A stretch of 64,000 nt of DNA from Clostridium sp. (GTDB taxonomy: Bacteria > Bacillota > Clostridia > Lachnospirales > Lachnospiraceae), in assembly GCA_023664605.1 (NCBI GenBank), contig JAMPFF010000001.1, positions 399,714 to 463,713 of the forward strand. The letters run 5' to 3'. A program made the translations under genes and the position numbers. The notes under the pieces are model-generated. The model was not told the DNA's origin, did no database searches, and saw only the letters and a program-made list of their open reading frames with translations. Shown here piece after piece: positions 53,534 through 62,686 of the stretch (position 1 is the first letter of the stretch; the number at the start of each line of letters is the position of its first letter).

Positions 53534-56050
53534 ATGGAAAAAGAATTGAATACGAAGAAAAACGGTAATCAGGCTATGCTGAAAATATGCGGGTTTATTG
53601 TAGATAAGAGAAATCTTTTTTTCCTGCTTTTCGGAATCCTGATTATTTTTTCGGCCATTTCAAGAAATTGGGTCGGCGTGGAAAATTCCATGGCCTATTA
53701 TCTGCCGGGAACGACGGAGACAAGGCAGGGTTTGGATTTAATGGAAGAGGAGTTTATTACATACGGAACCTGTAATGTGATGATAGCCAATGTCTCTTAT
53801 GAACAGGCGGCGGATATCTGCGAACGTATGGAGCGGATAGAGGGTGTTTTCTCCATAGATTTTGATGATTCGCCGGAACATTATACGAACGGCTCCGCTT
53901 ACTATAATGTTACTTTTGATTATGATGAGACGGATGATGCGTGTCTGGTATCTTTAGATAAGGTCAAAGGGCTGCTGGCGGACTATGATTACTATTTGAC
54001 AACGGGGCTTGGCAATACGCAGGCGGAACTTATCGGACAGGAAATGAACACGATTTCCGTACTGGTGGCGATTATCGTAGTCTCGGTTTTACTGTTGACG
54101 ACACAGGCATATGCGGAGATACCGGTGCTTTTGATTACATTTTTGTCGGCGGCGGTTATCCAGATGGGTACGAATTTTCTTTTGGGAACGATTTCTTTCG
54201 TGTCCAATTCGGTTACGATTGTATTGCAGTTAGCCTTATCGGTTGACTATGCGGTTATTTTATTAAACAGGTATAAAGAAGAACACGCCGGGCTGGAAGC
54301 GCGTGAAGCAGTTATCATTGCGCTGAGTAAGGCGATTCCGGAGATTGCGGGAAGTTCCTTAACGACCATCGGCGGCTTGATAGCCATGACCTTTATGCAG
54401 TATAAGATGGGTCCGGATTTGGGCGTTGTTTTGATTAAAGCGATTTTACTAAGCTTGTGTGCGGTATTTTTACTGATGCCGGGCGTTATTATGCTGTTTT
54501 CCAAATTGATGGATACGACGAAACATAAAAATTTTATTCCCGATATTCCGTTTGTCGGAAAGTTTGCTTATATTTCCCGATATATTGTCGCGCCGCTTTT
54601 TCTGGTGGCTATCATTGCCGGTTATATGATATCGAAAAACTGTCCGTATGTGTTCGGTTACAGTACGGTGACGCCTCCGCTGCAAAATAACGTGCAGAAA
54701 GCGGAACAGATGCAGGAAACCAACTTCGGGGAGTCCAATATGGTGGCGCTTATTGTGCCTGCGGGCGATTATGAGAGTGAAAAGGCGATGCTGCGCGATT
54801 TGGATAGGTGTCCGGAAGTGGACTATACGATGGGGCTGGCCAATATCGAAGCAATGGACGGTTATAATTTAACGGACAAGCTGACGCCGAGGCAGTTTTC
54901 GGAGTTAATTGACCTTGATTATGAGGTGGCGGAGCTAATCTATACCGCGTACGCCGTAAACGACGAGGACTATGCGAAAGTAGTCAACGGTCTGTCCGAT
55001 TATCAGGTGCCGCTTATCGACATGTTTATGTTTGTTTATGACGAGGTGGAAGAAGGTTATGTGACGTTGGAGGACGATTTGCAGGAAACGCTGGACGACG
55101 CCTATAAACAGATGAATTTTGCCAAGAATCAGTTACAGGGAGAAAATTACAGCCGTATGCTCGTCTATCTGACGCTGCCGGAAGAGAGCGAGGAGACGTT
55201 TGCCTTTTTAGATAAGATGCACGAGATAGCGGGCAGATATTATGACGGCACGGTGCTTGTCTGCGGCGAATCGGTCAGCCAGTATGATTTGCAAAAGACG
55301 TTTTCCAGAGACAATATGGTCGTCAGCGTAGTGTCGATTCTGGTAGTATTGGTCGTTTTATTATTTACCTTTAAGTCGGCGGGTATGCCGGTGCTTTTGA
55401 TAGCCGTGATTCAGGGAAGTATCTGGATTAACTTTTCGGTACCTGCATTGCAGCACGATAACCTGTTTTTCTTAGGATATCTGATTGTCAGCTCGATTCA
55501 GATGGGTGCGAATATCGACTATGCGATTGTCATTGCGAGCCGTTATACGGATTTGCGCAAGACTATGGAAAGAAAAGAGGCTATTATTGATACGATGAAT
55601 CTTTCGTTCCCGACGATTGTCACTTCCGGTACGATGTTAGCGGTGGCGGGTATCCTGATTGGAAAACTGACTTCCGATGTGGCGATTTTTGGTATCGGTA
55701 AATGTTTGGGAAGAGGTACGATAATCTCTATTTTCATTACAATGTTCGTACTGCCGCAGATTCTTCTGGTAGGCGATACCATTATTGAAAAGACGGCGTT
55801 TGTGATGAATATGCCAATCCGTACCAAGAATGCTACGGGCCTGATGAAAGTAGATGGTCTGGTGCGCGGTAAGATTGACGGTACGGTAACGGGTACCATG
55901 AATGCAATTATCAGAGGTAACGTCAGCGCTTATGTGGAGGCGGGAGACGTGACGGAACTGACAGAGGATGAATACCAAAAACTGTCGGAGAAGATGACGG
56001 AGAAAAAAGCAGGTCAGGCAGAGAACGGGGAGGTGGAAAGCTATGTGTAG
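53534..56050 (+). CDS. MMPL-family RND exporter with a repetitive C-terminal tail
   Basis: An 838-residue protein with two sets of about six membrane helices and two extracytoplasmic loops, the MMPL/RND plan. The first set includes LSVDYAVILLNRYKEE and the second GANIDYAIVIASRYTDL, the two Asp-Tyr-Ala motifs typical of MMPL transporters. The last 60 residues contain VDGLVRGKIDGTVTG then TMNAIIRGNVSAYVEAG, a short beta-helix-like repeat reminiscent of bactofilins. ATG at 53534 has GGGAGG 10 bp upstream. It overlaps the surface-protein gene by 8 bp. Substrate unknown. Confidence 0.87.
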   Translation: MEKELNTKKNGNQAMLKICGFIVDKRNLFFLLFGILIIFSAISRNWVGVENSMAYYLPGTTETRQGLDLMEEEFITYGTCNVMIANVSYEQAADICERMERIEGVFSIDFDDSPEHYTNGSAYYNVTFDYDETDDACLVSLDKVKGLLADYDYYLTTGLGNTQAELIGQEMNTISVLVAIIVVSVLLLTTQAYAEIPVLLITFLSAAVIQMGTNFLLGTISFVSNSVTIVLQLALSVDYAVILLNRYKEEHAGLEAREAVIIALSKAIPEIAGSSLTTIGGLIAMTFMQYKMGPDLGVVLIKAILLSLCAVFLLMPGVIMLFSKLMDTTKHKNFIPDIPFVGKFAYISRYIVAPLFLVAIIAGYMISKNCPYVFGYSTVTPPLQNNVQKAEQMQETNFGESNMVALIVPAGDYESEKAMLRDLDRCPEVDYTMGLANIEAMDGYNLTDKLTPRQFSELIDLDYEVAELIYTAYAVNDEDYAKVVNGLSDYQVPLIDMFMFVYDEVEEGYVTLEDDLQETLDDAYKQMNFAKNQLQGENYSRMLVYLTLPEESEETFAFLDKMHEIAGRYYDGTVLVCGESVSQYDLQKTFSRDNMVVSVVSILVVLVVLLFTFKSAGMPVLLIAVIQGSIWINFSVPALQHDNLFFLGYLIVSSIQMGANIDYAIVIASRYTDLRKTMERKEAIIDTMNLSFPTIVTSGTMLAVAGILIGKLTSDVAIFGIGKCLGRGTIISIFITMFVLPQILLVGDTIIEKTAFVMNMPIRTKNATGLMKVDGLVRGKIDGTVTGTMNAIIRGNVSAYVEAGDVTELTEDEYQKLSEKMTEKKAGQAENGEVESYV

Positions 56051-59000
56051 AAAAAGAATTACTTCCTTTTTACTGGCGGCGTTAATAGGAATAACACCAG
56101 TTATGAATGTCTGTGCGGAGGAAAAGAAAGAAACGGCAGATAAGACGGAAAAAGAAGCGGATGAGGCAGAGAATATAGAGAATAGCGAGGATGCGGAAGA
56201 GGTTGCCACGCTGGAAGACGCAAACGAGACGCTGGATTCTTATGATGACGTGGAAATGGAGTGGCAGGAAGTATACATAGAATCCGTGGAGGATTTAAAA
56301 GCGTTTTCCAGAAACTGCTGGCTGGATACATGGTCACAGGATAAGAAAGTCTATCTGTCGGCGGATTTGGATTTAACGGGCAGTGACTTTGTGTCCATCC
56401 CTACTTTTGGCGGATATTTTGACGGGCAGGGGCATACGATAAGCGGCCTGTCCATCAGAGACGCCGTATCATATACAGGGCTGTTTTGTTATACACAAAA
56501 AAGCGCGGTCATCATCAATCTTACCGTAAAAGGCGTAGTGCGTCCTGCAGGAGAACAGATTGTGGTGGGCGGCATTGTCGGCGATAACAGCGGTATCCTG
56601 ATGAACTGTAACTTTGCAGGAACGATAGAGGGAAACGATTATGTCGGCGGCATTACGGGCTTTAATGAAATAAGCGGCATCCTGATAGACTGTAAGAATA
56701 GCGGCAAGGTGACGGGGGCGCATTATACGGGCGGCATTGCCGGCGATAATATGGGCAATATCGCGGGCTGTGTCAATGAGGCGGATGTCAATATTTCCAA
56801 TGCGGACAAAGGAAAATCAATAGAGGATATCAATATCGAGCAATATACTTCCGGATTGCTGGAGGCGGGAGAGGGCGGCGAAAGCGGCAAGGAAGAATCC
56901 ATCAATAACAATACGATTGATTCCGGCGGCATTGCCGGGCTTTCTACCGGTATCATACAGTTTTGCGTCAATAAGGGAACCATCGGCTATGAGCATGTCG
57001 GCTATAATATGGGCGGTATCGTAGGACGCCAGTCCGGTTATGTCTATGCCTGTGAAAATAACGGAACGGTATACGGGCGTAAGGACGTCGGCGGAATCGC
57101 CGGTCAGACAGAGCCGTATATTGCGATTGATTTGACAAAAGATATTGCCTATCAGCTTGCGGAAAATATAGATGATATGCACGATTTGACGGATAAAATG
57201 TTAGGTGATGCGGGCGCGGAATCCGATACGATTTCCGGAAGACTTTCCATCATACAGGATTTTGCGGCAAAAGCGTTGGACGATACTTCCGTTCTGGCTG
57301 ATAGGACGGTGGAATGGACGGACGGGATGATTGGTTCCGTCAACGACGCCATCAACAGGCTGGATTATGTGATGGACGAGGCGGCAAAAAACGGCGGTAT
57401 GCTCGATAGCGCAAAGGGCGCAGCAAGTGATGTCAAAGACGCGGCAGATGAGCTGGTGGATACGATAGATGCGCTGGATATCTATCAGTATATGACGCCG
57501 GAGGAGCGGACGCGTTACGATGCCGCCAAGGAAAATATTGACAGCGCGAACAGGGAGCGCGCCGGATATTACGCGGATGCGGTGCAGGCGTATAATAACT
57601 ATTATATTAACCAGGCGCGGGATGAATATTCCTCTAATGAGAGCGATTTAGTACCAAAGCTTAAGGATGGCACGGTTAAGGATAGCGGTATCAGCGGAAC
57701 GGGCGGATATAAAGCTTTTCTGGATGTAGACGAATGGGTGCATTATTATGACGACGGAAACGGCAATATGATAGAGGGGGAATTTCCGGCGTCCGACGAG
57801 CCGCAGAGAAGTTATGATGAGGCTGTGCTTGACAGAGCGTCTGAACTGGTTACGGATAATGCTGATAAGATTGCCGAGGATGCTTCTGCTTATGCCAAAG
57901 AGAAATACCCGGATGCAAAATATTCTGCTGTTTTAGAGGATAATCTGGAAACAATATCTGAGATTGTGGCGGCGCACGAAAGCGAAATGACGGATAATGT
58001 GGTAAGCGAGCTGCAGGATGCGGTCGGCTATGCAAGGGACGCTTCCGAAAATCTGGAAACGGCGGGCAATGAGGCGAAAAATATTGTCGATACGTTAAAC
58101 GAAATGCCCGATATCAGTATGCCGCAGCTTGGGGAGGGTTACCGCTCCAGGACGAACAGTTTATCTTCTAATCTGCAAGGTTTGTCGGAAAATATCGGTT
58201 ATCTGAATAATGAAATGTCTTCAACCAATGACGTGCTGTTGGGCGATATGGAGGATTTAAACGACCAGTTCAGCACGATTATGAGACTGTATACGGATGC
58301 GATTGACGGAGTGCTGGATATGGATTATTCCAATATCTATGAGGATAATTCCGTAGAGGACGCCGAGACAAGCACGGAGGCGACGATTGCCGATTGCGTC
58401 AACAACGGTATCGTACGCGGAGATATTAATATCTCCGGGATAGCGGGTACGATGGCGATTGAATATGATTTTGACTTGGAAAGCGACGTAACGGGCATTG
58501 AAGATGCAAAACTCAATTCCACGTTTTTAACGAAATGCGTTTTGCGTGGGAATGAAAACAACGGCAGAGTCACGGCGTTAAAAAGTTATGCGGGCGGTAT
58601 CTGCGGCATGCAGGAGATGGGTACGATTCTGTGGTGTGAGGATTACGGAAAGATTGTCAGCACATCCGGCAGTTATGTCGGCGGCATAGCCGGAGAGTCG
58701 CGTTCTCATATCATGGAAAGTTATGCGAAATGCAGCGTTTCGGGAGACGAATATGTGGCAGGTATTGCGGGCGCGGCTTCCAGCATCAGCGACTGCTGCG
58801 CTATGGCGCGGATTCAGGAGGCGACCGCTTTTTCGGGAGCCATCGCGGGAACGGTGGACGAAAACGGAACTGTCGAGAGGAATTTCTTCGTCTCGGATGA
58901 GATTGCGGGTATCGACCGTATCAGCTACAGCGGTAAGGCGGAACCAATCAGCTACAGGAAAATGCTCGAAATAGAAGGCATACCGAACAGGTTCCGTATG

Positions 59001-59690
59001 ATGACGATAACGTTCTATGCGGATGACGAGGTGATTGAGACGTTGGAATGCCCATACGGCGGCATTGTGCTGAACACCATGTATCCTGAAATTCCGGTCA
59101 AAGAGGGTTTTTATGCGGATTGGGATATTAAGGGGTTAAGGGAGCTGCTCCACGACGAGGAAGTGACGGTGGAGTATGTGCGTTATTTAACCACGATTGC
59201 TTCCGAACAGACAAGGGCGAACGGGCAGTCGGCATTTCTGGTGGACGGCACATTTGAAAAAGAGGCGGTTCTGACATTAGATAGTTTGGATTATTCTGAA
59301 TCGGAACCGGAAGAAACGGCGGAGCATTGGCGCTTAAGTTTTCCTGATGACGGCGCAAAAGAGCATCAGGTTCGTTATCAGGCGCCGCTTGGACAGACCA
59401 AAGGCGTTAAAATCTATATTAAAAATGATGGCGGATGGGAACAGGCGGACACGGAACTGATGGGGATTTACCACCTGTTTACGATTGATGGGATGGGAGC
59501 GGAGATTGCGGTCTGCGTTTATGAAAAGGGGATTGTGGATTATATGGTTTACATAATTCCAACGGCGGTTATTATTATCCTTGCCATCGTATTGATTGTC
59601 AGAAAAATAAAAAAGAAGAAAAAAGCGGGAAAAGAAAAGGAGGAGGACTCCTTAGAGGAAAAGCAAGAAGAGAATAAGCCGCAGCATTGA
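56043..59690 (+). CDS. Giant GLUG-repeat surface protein with coiled-coil insert and membrane anchor
   Basis: A 1215-residue protein: signal peptide (residues 1-25), acidic stretch (26-70), GLUG-type repeats (GGIVGDNSG, GGITGFNEISG, GGIAGDNMGN, GGIVGRQSG, GGIAGQTEP; about 120-360), a coiled-coil and helical region (about 370-780), more GLUG repeats (GISGIAG..., GGICGMQE, GGIAGESR, GIAGAAS; about 790-930), a beta-rich part (930-1150), one membrane helix (about 1165-1187) and a Lys/Glu-rich cytoplasmic tail. It is coupled to the MMPL exporter by an 8-bp overlap, so the two probably work as a unit at the envelope. Function unknown. Confidence 0.85.
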   Translation: MCRKRITSFLLAALIGITPVMNVCAEEKKETADKTEKEADEAENIENSEDAEEVATLEDANETLDSYDDVEMEWQEVYIESVEDLKAFSRNCWLDTWSQDKKVYLSADLDLTGSDFVSIPTFGGYFDGQGHTISGLSIRDAVSYTGLFCYTQKSAVIINLTVKGVVRPAGEQIVVGGIVGDNSGILMNCNFAGTIEGNDYVGGITGFNEISGILIDCKNSGKVTGAHYTGGIAGDNMGNIAGCVNEADVNISNADKGKSIEDINIEQYTSGLLEAGEGGESGKEESINNNTIDSGGIAGLSTGIIQFCVNKGTIGYEHVGYNMGGIVGRQSGYVYACENNGTVYGRKDVGGIAGQTEPYIAIDLTKDIAYQLAENIDDMHDLTDKMLGDAGAESDTISGRLSIIQDFAAKALDDTSVLADRTVEWTDGMIGSVNDAINRLDYVMDEAAKNGGMLDSAKGAASDVKDAADELVDTIDALDIYQYMTPEERTRYDAAKENIDSANRERAGYYADAVQAYNNYYINQARDEYSSNESDLVPKLKDGTVKDSGISGTGGYKAFLDVDEWVHYYDDGNGNMIEGEFPASDEPQRSYDEAVLDRASELVTDNADKIAEDASAYAKEKYPDAKYSAVLEDNLETISEIVAAHESEMTDNVVSELQDAVGYARDASENLETAGNEAKNIVDTLNEMPDISMPQLGEGYRSRTNSLSSNLQGLSENIGYLNNEMSSTNDVLLGDMEDLNDQFSTIMRLYTDAIDGVLDMDYSNIYEDNSVEDAETSTEATIADCVNNGIVRGDINISGIAGTMAIEYDFDLESDVTGIEDAKLNSTFLTKCVLRGNENNGRVTALKSYAGGICGMQEMGTILWCEDYGKIVSTSGSYVGGIAGESRSHIMESYAKCSVSGDEYVAGIAGAASSISDCCAMARIQEATAFSGAIAGTVDENGTVERNFFVSDEIAGIDRISYSGKAEPISYRKMLEIEGIPNRFRMMTITFYADDEVIETLECPYGGIVLNTMYPEIPVKEGFYADWDIKGLRELLHDEEVTVEYVRYLTTIASEQTRANGQSAFLVDGTFEKEAVLTLDSLDYSESEPEETAEHWRLSFPDDGAKEHQVRYQAPLGQTKGVKIYIKNDGGWEQADTELMGIYHLFTIDGMGAEIAVCVYEKGIVDYMVYIIPTAVIIILAIVLIVRKIKKKKKAGKEKEEDSLEEKQEENKPQH

Positions 59691-59752
59691 CAATTATCGT
59701 ATGATTTGATATCGTTTTCTTATTCGTAAGATGTGTAATTTAGGAGGACTTT

Positions 59753-60241
59753 ATGGTTAAACCACAGGCGAATAAAAGAATTTCCAAGAGCGATACCTAC
59801 TTAAACTGCGCGGAGGCTTTTGCTTATCGAAGCACCTGTATCAAACGTAAATACGGCGCCGTTATCGTAAAAGACGACGCCGTTATTTCGACCGGGTACA
59901 ACGGTTCTCCGCGCGGTTTTGAGAACTGTTGCGATATCGGCGCATGTCCGCGTATTCCACGCAATATGCACCAGGGAGAGGGATATGAAATCTGCCGCGC
60001 CATCCATGCCGAGGCAAACGCGCTTTTAAACTGCTCCAGAGAACAGACGATTGGCGCAGATTTATATCTGGCGGGCATCAATCCCGAGGACTGTTCCGTA
60101 CATAAAGCAAAGCCCTGTCCGTTATGCGCCCGGATGATTATCCAGGCGGGCATCCGCAATGTGATACTGCGGGTCGGAGAGGGCGCGGATAATTTCGTGA
60201 CGATACCGGCCGCAGAGCTGGACTGGTATAAGGAAGCATAA
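59753..60241 (+). CDS. Deoxycytidylate (dCMP) deaminase
   Basis: A 162-residue zinc enzyme, ComE-B/dCMP deaminase type. Zinc and catalytic motif is HAEANAL with PCPLCARMI; STGYNGSPRGFENC is the dCMP deaminase substrate motif. It makes dUMP for thymidylate synthesis, usually feedback-controlled by dCTP and dTTP. AGGAGG lies 6 bp upstream of the ATG. It stands alone. Confidence 0.92.
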   Translation: MVKPQANKRISKSDTYLNCAEAFAYRSTCIKRKYGAVIVKDDAVISTGYNGSPRGFENCCDIGACPRIPRNMHQGEGYEICRAIHAEANALLNCSREQTIGADLYLAGINPEDCSVHKAKPCPLCARMIIQAGIRNVILRVGEGADNFVTIPAAELDWYKEA

Positions 60242-60266
60242 AAAGCGAAAAATCATCTTTTGGTAT

Positions 60267-60887
60267 TTACAAGGCTTTTCTTTTCTCCTTTATCTGTTCC
60301 CGTTTACTGACTTCCAATTTCTCGAATATGTTAGAAATATGCTTCTTGACGGTTGTTTCGGAGATACATAGCTGCGCTGCAATTTCCGCGTTGCTAAGAC
60401 CCTGTTCAATCCGGATAGCAAGCTCTGCCTCCCTGTTTGTCAGACCAAGCGCCCTGTAGGCTTCATAGATCTGCGTTGCGCTCATAGGCTCCTCATTGGG
60501 CGATTCTCTGGCGGATTCTTTATCTTTCCTTGCTTTTTCCGTATCGTCCGAGAAGATGAGCGAAAGGGCAAGCCCGTATAAAACGGGACGGCAGTTTTTG
60601 GCAATTTCCGGTATGATGTTATCGGCGTCCATCTGCGTGGAAAAGGCGATAAAAAGCAGGATAAAAGTCTGGATATAACCGGCAAGCAGAGCGCATTTTC
60701 CAAACTGCGCGGTATCAAATTTTCCGTTTTCCGTGCGTTTATATGCCGGGAGAAATAAAACAGCCATGCCGATAATCACAAGGACAAGCTGTTTTATATC
60801 GAATAACTGCGTCAGTTTAAAATCCAGCATAAACGACATTATCAAAATATAGATAAAAACCGCGATAAGCTTTGAGACATATTTCAT
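60267..60887 (-). CDS. Membrane-anchored LuxR-type transcription factor
   Basis: A 206-residue protein with four N-terminal hydrophobic segments (about 5-115), a charged linker, and a C-terminal LuxR/GerE helix-turn-helix: LGLTNREAELAIRIEQGLSN, AEIAAQLCISETTVKKHISNIFEKLEV (residues about 150-195). There is no receiver domain. The gene starts 3 bp after the stop of the MotA-like gene, whose last codons supply the ribosome site, so expression is coupled. The signal and target are unknown. Confidence 0.85.
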   Translation of the reverse strand: MKYVSKLIAVFIYILIMSFMLDFKLTQLFDIKQLVLVIIGMAVLFLPAYKRTENGKFDTAQFGKCALLAGYIQTFILLFIAFSTQMDADNIIPEIAKNCRPVLYGLALSLIFSDDTEKARKDKESARESPNEEPMSATQIYEAYRALGLTNREAELAIRIEQGLSNAEIAAQLCISETTVKKHISNIFEKLEVSKREQIKEKRKAL

Positions 60888-60890
60888 AAC

Positions 60891-61421
60891 CTACTCCATT
60901 TCTTTTTCCGGCGTTTCTTTTTCAGTCAGCTCTTTTTCAGTCAGCTCTTTTCCGGCAGCGTCTGCATTTCCTTCCTGCATAAATTCTATCACGCGTACGT
61001 TTAAAATAGATTTTATCGGTAAAAGCAGCAGGGTGATGATAAGCGCATATGCCCATGTGATGAGGGCGACGGACAGAACCGGACCGAGGGCGGAAAGGTC
61101 GTCAAGGCCTCGCAGTATCAATAACAGTGAAGCGACAAGCAGAAAAAGACCGGAACTAAGCAGGGTCCTCATCATGAGGGTGACGGCTTCTAAGGCGCGT
61201 CTGATTGCGATGAGGCTGCTTTCCCTTTTTTTGGAGAGGGCAATCCGGAACGCATTGTTAAAGTCTTTAAACAGACCGGCGGAAATCAAAATCGGTATGC
61301 AGATAAGCAGAATCATTAAGAAACTGGGTAAATCCATAAAGTAAACAAGAGAAAAACTGCCTGAACTGCATCCTATAAGGATGGTTACAAAAATAATAGC
61401 TAGAATAGAAATAAAATACAT
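60891..61421 (-). CDS. MotA/TolQ/ExbB-like membrane protein with a shortened loop
   Basis: A 176-residue protein with four membrane helices. The first pair resembles MotA (GSFSLVYFMDLPSFLMILL) and the last resembles its channel helix (LGPVLSVALITWAYALIITLLLLP). The cytoplasmic loop between helices 2 and 3, about 100 residues in MotA, is only about 35. The C-terminus repeats KELTEKELTEKETPEKE. No motB or flagellar gene is near; its partner is the LuxR protein encoded just downstream. It may act in signalling rather than motility. Confidence 0.65.
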   Translation of the reverse strand: MYFISILAIIFVTILIGCSSGSFSLVYFMDLPSFLMILLICIPILISAGLFKDFNNAFRIALSKKRESSLIAIRRALEAVTLMMRTLLSSGLFLLVASLLLILRGLDDLSALGPVLSVALITWAYALIITLLLLPIKSILNVRVIEFMQEGNADAAGKELTEKELTEKETPEKEME

Positions 61422-61529
61422 AATGATACCTCGCTTTCTTTTTTCATTTTTAACGGCATATATGCGTTACATCATCAACATACAAATAATTCATCCCAAA
61501 GACAATACTTCTTATGGTAGTATTTTAGT

Positions 61530-61606
61530 AGTATACCTGTTATTACGCTTTATTTCAATGATACGAGTCGATATCCCTAGACAAACCCTGATAAAACAGG
61601 TATACT
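61530..61606. repeat. Perfect 12-bp inverted repeat in the divergent MotA-like/GGDEF intergenic region
   Basis: AGTATACCTGTT (61530-61541) and AACAGGTATACT (61595-61606) are exact reverse complements separated by 53 bp; each contains the palindrome GTATAC. The region (61422-61654) lies between the divergent genes and holds no other clear feature. Confidence 0.6.
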
Positions 61607-61654
61607 TAAAAAAGGCTTGCAGCAGGCTGAATGGGGATAGGAGAGGGTTTTTAT

Positions 61655-62581
61655 ATGGAGTATGGAGCAGTTCCGTTTGACAAAAGAATAAAAGAGAATA
61701 TTAAAAATTATGCGATGGATAATCTGTATCCGGTCGATTCTTTGCGGGCGCATTTAAAGGCGATTGCCGCGATTACGGGGGCGGAACTTCTGCTGACGGA
61801 CAGACACGGGGAAAAGGTTGTTTCTATCGGTAATTTTGCAGGCTTTATACCGGACGTGGTAGGAGAGCCGGGCAGAAAGGTACGGGTCTATAACAGGACG
61901 ATAGCGCATCTGTACAGCAAGACGGATGGCATCGCGGACGATAAAAAACAGGACGTGGAGAAGATGCTGGACGAGGCGGTAACGCTGTTTTCGTGTCTGG
62001 GGGAAGAGGCGTACCTGCACAGGGAGTACGCGATTTATGTGGATGAACTGGAAGAGAAGTTAGATGAAAAACATACGCAGACTGCGGAGGGCGAGAATGT
62101 GGATGCGCTGACGGGCGTGTACCATAAATTCTATTTTGAGGAACGCATGAAGGCCATGGACGCATCAGGAGTTGCCCCGGTGGCGGTTATCAATGCCAAT
62201 ATCAATGACTGGAAATATGTCAATGATAATTTCGGGGATGAAGAAAGCGACAGGCTGATTCAGACGATTGCGGGAATTTTGAAAAAAGAGGCAAAACCGG
62301 ACTATTGTTTGGGGCGGATAGACGGCGATGTGTTTATCATTTTGATACCGATGGCGGATGACGGGGAGGCGGAGGATTACTGCGCCAGAGTACAGGCGGC
62401 ATGTCTTGCTTATGAGGATGACATTATCGCGCCGTCTGCCGCATGCGGCATTGTCTATAAGACCAATGTGGAAGAAATGATAGCGGATAAGTTACCGGAT
62501 GCGGAATATGAAATGTTTAATAATAAATTTGAGATGAAAAATTCACCCGGTTACAGAGAGCGTCTGGAAAAGAAAAAATAA
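61655..62581 (+). CDS. Degenerate GGDEF-domain protein
   Basis: A 308-residue soluble protein. Residues 1-150 form a region with a GAF- or PocR-like pattern (GAELLLTDRHGEKVV); the second half is a GGDEF fold beginning VDALTGVYHKFYFEERM. The signature RYGGDEF reads RIDGDVF (DGDVF at residues 223-227), lacking the second Gly and the catalytic Glu, so cyclic-di-GMP synthesis is unlikely. The fold probably binds ligand or partner. The ATG at 61655 follows GGAGAGG; the frame from 61631 includes that site. Confidence 0.8.
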   Translation: MEYGAVPFDKRIKENIKNYAMDNLYPVDSLRAHLKAIAAITGAELLLTDRHGEKVVSIGNFAGFIPDVVGEPGRKVRVYNRTIAHLYSKTDGIADDKKQDVEKMLDEAVTLFSCLGEEAYLHREYAIYVDELEEKLDEKHTQTAEGENVDALTGVYHKFYFEERMKAMDASGVAPVAVINANINDWKYVNDNFGDEESDRLIQTIAGILKKEAKPDYCLGRIDGDVFIILIPMADDGEAEDYCARVQAACLAYEDDIIAPSAACGIVYKTNVEEMIADKLPDAEYEMFNNKFEMKNSPGYRERLEKKK

Positions 62582-62588
62582 AGAGTTT

Positions 62589-62637
62589 GCCGTTCCTTTG
62601 CCAATCAGGCAGTTATGGCGGGAACGGTCTTTTTTTG
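62589..62637 (+). terminator. Terminator after the GGDEF-like gene
   Basis: CCGTTCC (62590-62596) pairs with GGAACGG (62621-62627), enclosing TGCC/GGCA, followed by TCTTTTTTTG. Confidence 0.8.
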
Positions 62638-62686
62638 TAGTTGGATATAATGGGAGTAAAATAACGACAGATGGGAGTATGGAAAC

